Shown piece after piece: positions 54,528-63,201 of a stretch of 64,000 nt of DNA. Position 1 is the stretch's first letter. Every line of letters begins with the position of its first letter. Source of the stretch: Lachnospiraceae bacterium (lineage in GTDB: Bacteria > Bacillota > Clostridia > Lachnospirales > Lachnospiraceae). Both the position numbers and the translations under genes were made by a program. Where the stretch lies: the NCBI GenBank assembly GCA_910574865.1, contig CAJTDN010000013.1, positions 1 through 64,000 of the forward strand, read 5' to 3'. The notes under the pieces were generated by a model. The model saw only the letters and a list, made by a program, of their open reading frames with translations. It made no database searches and had not been told where the DNA came from.

Positions 54528-55751
54528 ATGTATATTAATAGGACATTGGAAAGAAAATTTTTATCCGTGGCGAACGAATATGGCTGCGTTCTCTTGACCG
54601 GGCCGAGACAAGTGGGAAAATCAACGATGTTGCGCCATTTGATGGAAGGAACGAACCGGCTGGAGGTTTCACTTGATGACATGGAGGCGCGCGGGCTGGC
54701 CAAGAAAGACCCGGCCATGTTTTTGAAATTATATCCCGCCCCGGTTTTGATTGACGAGGTACAGTACGCGCCGGAATTATTTTCCTATATTAAAATGGAA
54801 ATCGACCATGGCGCGGCACCCGGGTCTTATTGGCTGACGGGTTCGCAGTCTTTTCGCCTGATGGAATTGGTACAAGAATCCCTGGCAGGGAGGATGGCCA
54901 TACTCCACATGCCTTCGCTTTCACAGTCGGAGTTGTACGGCGACGGGCGTACTCTTCCTTTTTCCGTGGACATGGATGGGCTTCAAACGCGGAAATCCAT
55001 GCTGGCCGCGGCAGATCCGATGGAAATGTACGAGCGTATTTGGAACGGGTCGCTTCCCGGCCATAGGAGCGGAAAATACAAGGATAGGAATGTGTTTTAC
55101 AGTAGTTATGTGCAGTCATATATTGACCGGGACGTTACCACGGAAATTCCCGGGGTGGACAAGATGCTGTTTGCGGATTTTATCCGGGCGGCGGCCTGCC
55201 GGAGTGCCCAGATGCTGAACGTGCATGACATAGCGGGGGACGTGGGTGTAAGTGACGAAACGGCGAAGCGGTGGTTGAAGGCACTGGAAAAATCCGAAAT
55301 TGTATTTTTCCTGCATCCCTATTCTAACAACCTTTTGAAACGGACGATTAAAACGCCAAAGATGTACTTTTTTGAAACGGGCCTGGCATGTTATTTGACA
55401 AAATATTCCAGCCCGGAGATTTTGATGAACGGTGCCATGAACGGGGCGATTCTGGAAAATTATATCGTTTCGGAAATCGTGAAGACTTATCACAACGCGG
55501 CGGAAGAATGCCTGCTTCATTATTACCGGGACAAGGATAACAACGAGATTGACCTGATTATGGAGAGTGACGGCCGGCTTCACCCGATAGAGATTAAGAA
55601 AAATGTCAATCCGCCGAAAAAAATAGCCGGCGCGTTTGAAATCCTCGACAAGGCCTCCGTGCCCCGCGGTTGCGGCGCGATTATCTGCCTGCGGGAGACG
55701 CTTACCGCGATTGACAGGGACACGTTCATCATCCCGGCGTGGATGATTTGA
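54528..55751 (+). CDS. AAA ATPase with DUF4143 domain
   Basis: 407 residues from ATG 54,528, chosen for AAGGAGGGG upstream. N-terminal AAA_14 domain with Walker A TGPRQVGKSTML and Walker B VLIDEVQYAPE; C-terminal DUF4143 with DNNEIDLIMESDGRLHPIEI followed by K-K, a nuclease-like D-x-D-x-E-x-K pattern of the PD-(D/E)XK superfamily. These are widespread in gut anaerobes, often in several copies; the biological role is unsettled. It stands just outside the mobile element. Confidence 0.88.
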   Translation: MYINRTLERKFLSVANEYGCVLLTGPRQVGKSTMLRHLMEGTNRLEVSLDDMEARGLAKKDPAMFLKLYPAPVLIDEVQYAPELFSYIKMEIDHGAAPGSYWLTGSQSFRLMELVQESLAGRMAILHMPSLSQSELYGDGRTLPFSVDMDGLQTRKSMLAAADPMEMYERIWNGSLPGHRSGKYKDRNVFYSSYVQSYIDRDVTTEIPGVDKMLFADFIRAAACRSAQMLNVHDIAGDVGVSDETAKRWLKALEKSEIVFFLHPYSNNLLKRTIKTPKMYFFETGLACYLTKYSSPEILMNGAMNGAILENYIVSEIVKTYHNAAEECLLHYYRDKDNNEIDLIMESDGRLHPIEIKKNVNPPKKIAGAFEILDKASVPRGCGAIICLRETLTAIDRDTFIIPAWMI

Positions 55752-55842
55752 GGGTAACGTCTCGTTTTGTGGCTGTAGCTGGCGCAGCAATACTCACGGA
55801 AGAAAAAAAGTATAATTAATGGCGCGATTGGAGGGAGAGACG

Positions 55843-56937
55843 GTGTCTATTAAGAAAATTGAACTGGAAAATTTTACGGTGTTTGAAAACATGGAGGTTT
55901 CTTTTTGCAAGGGAATCAATGTCATGCTTGGGGAAAATGGAATTGGAAAGACGCATATCATGAAAGTACTATATGCGGCGTGTCAATCATCGCGGCATGA
56001 CGTGTCATTTTCGCAAAAAACGGTCATGGTATTCAGACCGGACGGTTTCTCCATCGGGAGGTTGATTAGCCGTAAAAAAGGAGAGGGTCATACCGCGCGG
56101 GTAACGGTGATTTCCGACATGTCCAAAATAGGAATGTCGTTTACAAATAAAACAAAAAAGTGGGATGCCAAGCTGGTTGGAGAGGAACAGTGGGAGAGGC
56201 AAATGTCGGATTTGACAAGCGTGTTTATTCCTGCCAAGGAAATATTGTCCAATGCGTGGAATTTGGAATCGGCGGTGAAAATGGGGAATGTGGAATTGAG
56301 TCGCTTGGTTTCAAGCGGCGATACGAGCAACAAGCAAAGCGGTTGCGAGCCGGTTTGCGTAGGCAAACTGGAATTTGATGACACGTATCTTGACATTATT
56401 GCGGCGGCCAAGGTGGACATTTCGAAAGGCGTGGATTCGGCAGAACGGAAGAAATATTTGGACCTGCTTCAAAAAATCAGCATGGGAAAAGTGACGATTT
56501 CGGATGAGCGGTTTTACTTAAAATCGAACACGCAGGCAAAGTTGGAGTTTAATCTTGTGGCAGAAGGGCTGCGCAAGATTGCCTTGGCATGGCAGCTGAT
56601 AAAGAATGGCACGTTGGAAAAAGGTGCGGTTTTATTTTGGGATGAGCCGGGAGCGAATGTCAATCCGAAATATATACCGGTTCTTGTGGAACTTTTGCTG
56701 ATGTTGCAGAAGGAAGGTGTGCAGATTTTTATTTCCACACATGACTATTTTCTGTCGAAGTATATAGACGTGAAGCGAACGGCCGAGGACTCTGTGCGAT
56801 ATTGTTCTTTTTATAATGAAGATGAAAAAGGAAACGTCTCATGTGAAATAGCGGAGTCCTTTGACTTGTTGGAACACAACGCGATAATGGAAACGTTTCG
56901 CCAGTTGTATATGGATGAGATAGGGGTGTCAATATAG
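55843..56937 (+). CDS. AAA ATPase (SMC/OLD-like)
   Basis: 364 residues from GTG 55,843, with GGAGGG 7 bp upstream. It opens with an SMC-type strand pattern (IKKIELENFTVFENMEVSF), Walker A MLGENGIGKTHIM, and near the end VLFWDEPGANVNPKYIP (Walker B) and FISTHDYFLSKY (switch His). No nuclease domain is visible, so it may need a partner. Such stand-alone ATPases occur in defence and toxin-antitoxin systems, but none is evident here. Confidence 0.82.
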   Translation: MSIKKIELENFTVFENMEVSFCKGINVMLGENGIGKTHIMKVLYAACQSSRHDVSFSQKTVMVFRPDGFSIGRLISRKKGEGHTARVTVISDMSKIGMSFTNKTKKWDAKLVGEEQWERQMSDLTSVFIPAKEILSNAWNLESAVKMGNVELSRLVSSGDTSNKQSGCEPVCVGKLEFDDTYLDIIAAAKVDISKGVDSAERKKYLDLLQKISMGKVTISDERFYLKSNTQAKLEFNLVAEGLRKIALAWQLIKNGTLEKGAVLFWDEPGANVNPKYIPVLVELLLMLQKEGVQIFISTHDYFLSKYIDVKRTAEDSVRYCSFYNEDEKGNVSCEIAESFDLLEHNAIMETFRQLYMDEIGVSI

Positions 56938-56958
56938 AGGGTTCGTGGACAAAACGGG

Positions 56959-57183
56959 TCACTTATTGACATCCTTTTTCTTAGTCCTTCCCAACAAATA
57001 ATCCACGGAACAATTATAATAATCAGCCAATGCGACCAGGATATCCAGAGGGATTTTCCGGGTTCCGTTCTCGTAATGAGAATATGCCCGTTGGCTGATA
57101 TTGAGGGCTTTTGCTAAATCCCTTTGCTTTAAATCCATGTCTTCGCGTAAATCTCTTATGCGTCTTAAATTGATTTCAAACAT
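56959..57183 (-). CDS. XRE-family HTH regulator
   Basis: 74 residues; LKQRDLAKALNISQRAYSHY, then PLDILVALADYYNCSVDYLL is a Cro/C1-type HTH. Convergent with the ATPase gene. Upstream, two direct repeats AGAACAAAATGG (57,219-57,230 and 57,244-57,255, 25-bp period) may be its operator. Confidence 0.85.
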   Translation of the reverse strand: MFEINLRRIRDLREDMDLKQRDLAKALNISQRAYSHYENGTRKIPLDILVALADYYNCSVDYLLGRTKKKDVNK

Positions 57184-57311
57184 GTTATGCTAAATCCTCC
57201 GTAAAGACAATTATATGCAGAACAAAATGGACTATTGCATTAAAGAACAAAATGGGCCATGCTATCGGAATAATAAAGAGTATGTTTTTGCATGAAATTT
57301 TTGTAAATATA

Positions 57312-57336
57312 GGGACTGTCATTTCCCGACAGCCCC
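57312..57336 (-). terminator. Terminator of the SDR gene
   Basis: GGGGCTGTC...GACAGTCCC on the minus strand, 16 bp after the SDR stop. Confidence 0.6.
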
Positions 57337-57352
57337 TTGTGTTATTCTGTTT

Positions 57353-58216
57353 TTACCCCAGCGTCTTCCCGCCGTCACAGACGAAGTTCGCCCCGTTTAC
57401 ATAGCGTGCGTCGTCTGAAAGCAGGAAACGAACGACGTTTGCCACTTCATCCGGCGTGCTTGGGCGGTTCATCGTGCCATTTCGCAGAGTTTCCTTGGTG
57501 TACCCGCCGTCCTTGGTGTCCGCATATTGGGACAGGATGTCATCGAGCATGCCGGTGTTCACCCAGCCCGGGGAGACACAGTTGACGCGGACACCGTTTC
57601 CGCCGTTTTCGTTGGCGGCGTTCATGGTCATCCCCAAGACGGCGGACTTGCTCGAACCATAGCCGATTTCCAAGGCGTACCCGCGCATGCCGGAGCAGGA
57701 ACAGGTGTTTACGATGGTACCGTAACGGTTTTTCTGCATGTATGGCAGACAATATTTCATCATCAGGAAAGTGCCGAACACATTAACCGCATATACATTT
57801 TTAAATGCGGAGAAGGAATAATTTTCCACCCGTGCGCTTGGCCCCGGGATTCCGGCCATGTTCGCGAGCAAGTCGATTCTCCCATATCGCGAGGCGATTT
57901 GTGTGACCGCGTTTTTCACCTGCTCCTCATCCGTGACATCAACGGCAACTGGGTAGCAGTGCGTCTTGTCCAGGCTGGTTACGGCCTTTTCCAAGGCTTC
58001 TTGTTTGAGGTCGAACAAGGCGACCATTTCCGCGCCGTGCGCAATCAATTGTCTCGCGACGGCGAACCCGATTCCCCTGCCGCCCCCCGTCACGATGGCG
58101 ATTTTTTCGGCAAACCCTGATTGCGGAGCGTCAGGAGGCGCGACGGCGGGAGGAATGTTTCCCGGAAACGTTTTTTCTAAAGTGATAGTTTCTGGAGTTT
58201 TCGTAGTTTTCATCAT
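57353..58216 (-). CDS. Short-chain dehydrogenase/reductase (SDR)
   Basis: 287 residues, AAAGGAG 9 bp before ATG 58,216. After a 30-residue extension, the Rossmann motif VTGGGRGIGFAV, LLANMAG, catalytic Ser in the NTCSCSG strand and Y-G-S-S-K (YxxxK) follow, then PGWVNTGM. It oxidises or reduces a sugar, polyol or related alcohol with NAD(P). It diverges from the PTS operon, sharing an intergenic region with two matching palindromes, so co-regulation is likely. Substrate is unknown. Confidence 0.88.
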   Translation of the reverse strand: MMKTTKTPETITLEKTFPGNIPPAVAPPDAPQSGFAEKIAIVTGGGRGIGFAVARQLIAHGAEMVALFDLKQEALEKAVTSLDKTHCYPVAVDVTDEEQVKNAVTQIASRYGRIDLLANMAGIPGPSARVENYSFSAFKNVYAVNVFGTFLMMKYCLPYMQKNRYGTIVNTCSCSGMRGYALEIGYGSSKSAVLGMTMNAANENGGNGVRVNCVSPGWVNTGMLDDILSQYADTKDGGYTKETLRNGTMNRPSTPDEVANVVRFLLSDDARYVNGANFVCDGGKTLG

Positions 58217-58348
58217 CAGGCAAATCTCCTTTCTGGAATAAATTTCTGGAAAAGTTCGATGTCTCTGGCAACGAACCCCACATATTGAGGACTTGTTCTT
58301 ACGTTATCCATAGTAAACATATAATACCTTTTCAGAAAAAACAAGATT

Positions 58349-58469
58349 GAGAATATTTTCTATCATCGGTTATCTTTCGCGTGAAATTGGGCGGCCACCT
58401 GCGGGACTTGTTTGGCGTGGCAATGAAAATATTTTCAATCTTGTTGCTGTATGGGGCGGTTGCTATAAT
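58349..58469 (+). promoter_or_regulatory. PTS operon promoter with two operator-like palindromes
   Basis: TTGTTG (58,441-58,446), 17-bp spacer, TATAAT (58,464-58,469) with an extended TGC. GAGAATATTTTCT (58,349-58,361) and GAAAATATTTTCA (58,425-58,437) share the GARAATATTTTCW pattern; the second abuts the -35. Confidence 0.65.
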
Positions 58470-58601
58470 TGATTTAAATTAGCGGGGCGGGGAATATAGC
58501 GGCCGGTATATTGGAAATGCCCGCTTTGCCGTTGTACGTACGAGAGTAAAAAAATCCAAGAAAAAGGAAAAAACACTTGACTAAATAGGGAGGGATGTTT
58601 T

Positions 58602-60200
58602 GTGATTATTTCAGCAATTATAGTCGCTCTGATAGCGACGTTGTCGGCTTGGTGGTTTTGCACGCTTGCTAATTTTACGTTGATTTACCCGTTGATGTCG
58701 GGGTTCCTTACCGGCCTGGCGATGGGCGACCCGGTCATGGGCGCCATGTGCGGGGCGAGCATCAACCTTGTCTACATGGGATGGATGGCACCGGGCGGCG
58801 CGCAGCCGTCAAGCATCCAGTATGCCGGTATTTTCGGCACGGCGGCGGCCATCATGGCGGGTTCGAGTGACCCGGCCATCGCGCTGACGTTCGCGGTTCC
58901 GTTCTCCATGCTGGGAATGCTGGCCGACCAGTTCGTCCGCACGGTCAACGTGGTCTGGGTGCACGCGGCGGAGCGCGAGGCGAAAAAGGGCAACATGAAG
59001 ATGGTCCGGTTTTATAATTTCGTGCCGTCGTTTTTCGTGGTGTTTCTGGTGTACGGTTTGCCGGCGTTTTTGCTAGTGGCTTTTGGCGGCGACGTGGTGA
59101 GCTCGATTTCCAACGCGATTCCGGAATCTTTGACGAACGCGCTGTCCGTGGTGGGCGGTTTGATGCCGGCCCTGGGAATCGCCATGCTTTTGAAGTTCAT
59201 GGGGAACAAGAAGCTGATCGCGTTTTTCTTCGCCGGATATTTTATGGCGGCCTATATGGGGCTTGACACCATGGCGGTTACCATTTTCTCCGTGTGCATC
59301 GCCGTGACGTTGTTCTTCTTTGGACACCAGCCGGGCAACGCGTCGCAGGTGGCGGCAGTCGAGGCGGAGGAAGCGGCGGCTTTGGAAAACCCGAAGGCCA
59401 GGCTTTCCAAAAAGGCGTTGGTTCTTCACTGGCTTGCCAGTTATTCCTGCGAGGCCACGGTCAATTATGAGCGGATGATGGGATTGGGGCGTGCCTACGC
59501 GAGCACGTTTTTGATGAACAGTCTGTATGAGACGAAAGAGGAAAAGGCGGGCCACATTGGAAAATATTTTGCCTTTTTCAACACGGAGCCGAGCTTTATT
59601 GGGCCGGTCATTTTCGGGCTGGAAGCCTCGATGGAGGAGCAGATTGCCAACGGCGTGGAGATAAAGGACGAGGAATTTAACGCGGTGCGCTGCGGGCTGA
59701 TGGGACCGATGGCCGGCATCGGGGACGCGCTGGCATATGGCATCGTGATTCCAATCACGGCCGCCATCGGGTGTAACATGGCCTTGCGGGGAAGCGTGTT
59801 CGGGCCGATTTTCTTCTTCCTCGCGTTTACGGCCCTGATGGCCGTCTGCGGGTGGGTGACGTACAACCTCGGTTACAAGCAAGGGAAACGTGCCATCACG
59901 ACATTTTTGTCATCCGGCATTTTGAACCGGGTCATCGAGGGCTGTTCCATGGTCGGACTGATGGTGATTGGCTGCCTGGCGTTCAGTTATGTAACGGTTT
60001 CCACGCCGCTGACGTTCACGGTTGGCGGGTACGGGACGGCGTTGCAGGATATGTTTGACATGATTTGCACGGGCGCGCTCCCGTTGGCGGCGACGCTTGG
60101 AACATGGAAGTTGCTCCAGAAATTCAAGGTGACATGGGTCGTGGTTATCATGATTGTGTTCAGCATCGTGATGTCTTATCTGGGCGTGCTTGCCGTATAA
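58602..60200 (+). CDS. PTS mannose-family EIIC-EIID fusion
   Basis: 532 residues from GTG 58,602 (AGGGAGGG upstream). The first 240 residues form the multi-pass EIIC domain (GLAMGDPVMGAMCGASINLV; PGGAQPSS). A short acidic linker leads to an EIID domain (LASYSCEATVNYERMMGLGR, FFNTEPSFIGPVIFGLEASM, GPMAGIGDALAYG). These are normally separate proteins; here no stop intervenes. Together they form the sugar channel, fed with phosphate by IIA and IIB encoded next. Substrate is unknown. Confidence 0.9.
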   Translation: MIISAIIVALIATLSAWWFCTLANFTLIYPLMSGFLTGLAMGDPVMGAMCGASINLVYMGWMAPGGAQPSSIQYAGIFGTAAAIMAGSSDPAIALTFAVPFSMLGMLADQFVRTVNVVWVHAAEREAKKGNMKMVRFYNFVPSFFVVFLVYGLPAFLLVAFGGDVVSSISNAIPESLTNALSVVGGLMPALGIAMLLKFMGNKKLIAFFFAGYFMAAYMGLDTMAVTIFSVCIAVTLFFFGHQPGNASQVAAVEAEEAAALENPKARLSKKALVLHWLASYSCEATVNYERMMGLGRAYASTFLMNSLYETKEEKAGHIGKYFAFFNTEPSFIGPVIFGLEASMEEQIANGVEIKDEEFNAVRCGLMGPMAGIGDALAYGIVIPITAAIGCNMALRGSVFGPIFFFLAFTALMAVCGWVTYNLGYKQGKRAITTFLSSGILNRVIEGCSMVGLMVIGCLAFSYVTVSTPLTFTVGGYGTALQDMFDMICTGALPLAATLGTWKLLQKFKVTWVVVIMIVFSIVMSYLGVLAV

Positions 60201-60340
60201 AGAAAAAAGCGTGTGCCTCGCGTGCCGGGGAAGGATGGGATGGCCGCGCGCGGCGCACGTTTGACACAAGAAACGAATCAAGGCGCGAGTGCTTTGTTCG
60301 TTTCCTGATAAATATAATGGCAGGAAGGAGGAACTGGAAT

Positions 60341-60736
60341 ATGATAGGAGTTTTGATTCTCAGCCACGGGGATTTTTCCAAGGGACTCGTGCATAGCGCG
60401 AAAATGGTGTCGGGGTGTTACAAGAACGCCGCGCGCATGTCGCTCGTGCCGGGAATGTCGCCGGAGGAGTTCGCGGCGGGAGTGGAGGAAAAGGTCCGGA
60501 GGCTGGAGCAAGGGAAAGGTGTGTTGATTTTGACGGACATCAAAGGCGGAACCCCCTTCCTGACCGCTTGCAAAATGCTGAAGGAACATCACGTCGCGAT
60601 TGTGACGGGGGCGAATCTTGGCATGGCGACGGAAGCCTTGATGGGCAATGGGGACTATGACGATTTGCGGGAGTTTGCCGGGGCGGTCGAGGAGGCCGGG
60701 CGGTATGGCATTGACACGATATTTGAGATAGGGTGA
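60341..60736 (+). CDS. PTS mannose-family EIIA component
   Basis: 131 residues, AAGGAGGAA before ATG 60,341. ILSHGDFSKGL holds the phosphorylated His9, and LILTDIKGGTPF is the family's second motif. It takes phosphate from HPr and passes it to IIB, encoded 21 bp downstream. Confidence 0.92.
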   Translation: MIGVLILSHGDFSKGLVHSAKMVSGCYKNAARMSLVPGMSPEEFAAGVEEKVRRLEQGKGVLILTDIKGGTPFLTACKMLKEHHVAIVTGANLGMATEALMGNGDYDDLREFAGAVEEAGRYGIDTIFEIG

Positions 60737-60757
60737 CAATGGAAAGGACGGTAACAT

Positions 60758-61234
60758 ATGATAAAGAACGTATTGCTTTTCAGGATTGACGAGCGCATGA
60801 ACCATGGGCAGGTAATGATTTCTTATATGAAGAAATATCCGGCTAAACAGATTCTCTGCATCGACGACGCGACGGCGAAGGATGCCTTTTTGTCGAGCAT
60901 TATCAAGATGAGCGCGCCGGCGGGCGTGACGATTGACGTGGTGGACACGGAAAGCGGGGCGAATTTGCTGAAACAGGGGCTGGGCGCGCCTTCCATCGTA
61001 CTGGCCAAAACGCCGCTGACAGTGAAGCGGCTTAGGGAGGCGGGGGCGGATGTTGGCGAGTTCATCATTGGCGGTATCGCGGACGCCCCGAACCGGAAGC
61101 GTTTTTATAAGAGCATTTTTATTTCGGAGGAGGAAATGGACGCGGTGAAGGGCATGCTGGCGGAAGGCGTGTCGATAGACGTGCAAATCGTGGCGAGCGA
61201 CAAGAGGGTCCCGGCGCGGACATTGCTCAAATAA
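60758..61234 (+). CDS. PTS mannose-family EIIB component
   Basis: 158 residues. FRIDERMNHGQVMISYMKKY carries the active His16; the usual motif is R-I-D-x-R-x-x-H-G-Q-V, so it is well kept. The 3' end of this gene, including the stop, is repeated twice directly downstream as 47-bp tandem units. Confidence 0.92.
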   Translation: MIKNVLLFRIDERMNHGQVMISYMKKYPAKQILCIDDATAKDAFLSSIIKMSAPAGVTIDVVDTESGANLLKQGLGAPSIVLAKTPLTVKRLREAGADVGEFIIGGIADAPNRKRFYKSIFISEEEMDAVKGMLAEGVSIDVQIVASDKRVPARTLLK

Positions 61235-61336
61235 AGGAAAAGGGCGATAAGAAGGTTCCGGCGCGGACGTTGCTCAAATAGGAGACAAGGGCGACAAGAG
61301 GGTTACGGCGCGGACGTTGCTCAAATAGAGGAAGAA
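61196..61336 (+). repeat. Three tandem 47-bp repeats at the EIIB gene end
   Basis: The segment with GGCGCGGAC-(A/G)-TTGCTCAAATA starts at 61,213, 61,260 and 61,307, exactly 47 bp apart. The first unit is the end of the EIIB gene; the next two are non-coding copies. Confidence 0.9.
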
Positions 61337-61363
61337 AATAGAGGAAAGGAAGGAAAAAAGATT

Positions 61364-62044
61364 ATGGGACGACTGACATTGGCACAGATGGCAAAATATT
61401 TGGATCACGTCATCGAGATTGACATGGATTTCAAAGCGGAGACGGATTTCGCGAAAAAATACGGGGTCGCGTGCTGCCCGGTGGCGGAGAATAACGTGGC
61501 GGACATCAAGGCGCTTTTGCAGGGCTCGGATGTCATGGTCAGCGGGGCGGTGGCATTTCCCGGTGGGGACAGCATGCCGGACGCGAAAATCATTGACGTG
61601 CAGCGGTGCATTGATTTGGGTGCCGACGAGATTGACTATGTGATTAACTTAACGGAGCTGAAGCAGGGCAGATGGGGCATGGTGGAGGAAGAAATGGGCA
61701 GGATTGCCGAACTGTGCCGCAAGCATGGCGTGGCGGACAAGGCCATTATCGAGAACTGTATTTTGACGCGGGAGGAAAAAATCCGGGTCTGCGAAATCGC
61801 GAAAGAGGTGCGCCCGGCATTTATCAAGACGACGACCGGCAACCGGAGCGGCGGGGCCACCGTGGAGGACGTGCGCCTGATGCGCTCTATAGTCGGAGAC
61901 ACTTGTAAAATCAAGGCGGCCGGAGGGGTTCGCACGTACTATATCGCGCTGGCCATGATCGAGGCGGGCGCGGACAGAATCGGGACGAGCTCGGCGCGGA
62001 AAATTCTGGAGGGATACGCCGCGTACCTGGAATCCTTGAAATGA
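61364..62044 (+). CDS. deoC: Deoxyribose-phosphate aldolase (DeoC-like)
   Basis: 226 residues. FIKTTTGNRSGGATVEDVRL carries the Schiff-base Lys, and IKAAGGVRTY the second active Lys; an N-terminal Asp/Lys pair (HVIEIDMDFKAETD) is present. DeoC splits 2-deoxyribose-5-phosphate into glyceraldehyde-3-phosphate and acetaldehyde; related enzymes act on other sugar phosphates. In this operon it may act on the PTS product after isomerization, so the exact substrate may differ. Confidence 0.87.
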   Translation: MGRLTLAQMAKYLDHVIEIDMDFKAETDFAKKYGVACCPVAENNVADIKALLQGSDVMVSGAVAFPGGDSMPDAKIIDVQRCIDLGADEIDYVINLTELKQGRWGMVEEEMGRIAELCRKHGVADKAIIENCILTREEKIRVCEIAKEVRPAFIKTTTGNRSGGATVEDVRLMRSIVGDTCKIKAAGGVRTYYIALAMIEAGADRIGTSSARKILEGYAAYLESLK

Positions 62045-62125
62045 TAAAGCGGAGAAGTGGGCCGGAGATAAAGAGTATGGAAACGCCCCGCATGGGGACG
62101 CAAGGGAAATTTTGGAGGGTGAAAG

Positions 62126-63151
62126 ATGCCAAAAAGGGAAGAAATGTATAAGTTCGACGAGCAGAAGTTCTTGTTGGACGGGCTCAAGGTGTACGCGATT
62201 CGCGTTTCCATCGAGGAAGCCGCGGACAGGCTGGCAGGCCGGCAGTTTTCTAACCTGGTCCTGACCGGGGTGGGTGGCACGACCGCCGAGTTGCATGCCG
62301 TGCGCCGGATTGTCGAGATTTATTCGGACATTCCGGTACATTTGTTAAACGCGGCGGAAGCCCGGGCGTGCGCGGACAGGAGGATTACGAAGGATTCTTT
62401 GCTCATTACCGCGTCCAAGTCGGGCGACACGAAAGAAACCGTGGAAATATGCCGGTACGCAAGGGAACTGGGGGCGACGGTGGCGTCGTTTGTGGCCACG
62501 GCGGACTGTCCGCTGGCGAAAGTCTCGGACGAGGTCATCGTCTCGCCGGAAGAGGGAATGGAAAACACGTATCTGAGATTATATTTGTTTATCCTGCGGT
62601 ATTTGTATCAGAAAGGGTGTTTTCCGGCGTATGAGCGGTTCGCGGACCAGATGAAACGTTTGCACCCGGAAGCGTTGCGCGTGAAGCACCGGTATGACGC
62701 GACAGCGGATGAAAATACCCGCAAATATTACAAGGAACCGTATCAGATATGGATAGGGAGCGATATGGTTTTTGGTGAATTGACGCTGCTTACGATGTGC
62801 GTGCTGGAGGAGATGCAGTGGATGCGAAACCGCCTGGTCAGCTCGGCGGAATTTTTCCATGGGACATTGGAACTGGTGGAGAAGGATGTCATGGTCACGC
62901 TGGTGAAGGGGCTTGGCCCGTGCCGCGAGCTGGACGAGCGCGTGGAGCGTTTTTTGCAGGGACGGACGGACAAGCTGGTCGTCGTGGATCTGGAGGAGGT
63001 CAGGCTCACGGGCATTGACGAGGAGTTCCAGTACCTCCTTTCCCCGGTTTTGTTTGCCAACGTGATGGAGGGAAGATACTGCTGGAACCTGGAAAAATAT
63101 TCCGGGCACGACTTGTCCATCCGTAGGTACTACCGGCAGTTCGAGTACTGA
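62126..63151 (+). CDS. SIS-domain sugar-phosphate enzyme (isomerase/deglycase-like)
   Basis: 341 residues from ATG 62,126 (GGAGGGTG upstream). Two SIS domains: the first with LTGVGGTTAELHAV and ITASKSGDTKETVE, the phosphosugar-binding Ser-rich loop; the second near residue 210-320, with SSAEFFHGTLELVE resembling the GlmS/FrlB catalytic Glu-His region. FrlB-type enzymes split fructoselysine-6-phosphate or similar Amadori products. With a mannose-family PTS this recalls glycated-amino-acid systems, but a plain isomerase remains possible. Confidence 0.8.
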   Translation: MPKREEMYKFDEQKFLLDGLKVYAIRVSIEEAADRLAGRQFSNLVLTGVGGTTAELHAVRRIVEIYSDIPVHLLNAAEARACADRRITKDSLLITASKSGDTKETVEICRYARELGATVASFVATADCPLAKVSDEVIVSPEEGMENTYLRLYLFILRYLYQKGCFPAYERFADQMKRLHPEALRVKHRYDATADENTRKYYKEPYQIWIGSDMVFGELTLLTMCVLEEMQWMRNRLVSSAEFFHGTLELVEKDVMVTLVKGLGPCRELDERVERFLQGRTDKLVVVDLEEVRLTGIDEEFQYLLSPVLFANVMEGRYCWNLEKYSGHDLSIRRYYRQFEY

Positions 63152-63201
63152 CGGTTTTGGGTCTTTTGATTATGGCGTGAAAGGAATGGCGGGGAGGAAG
63201 G

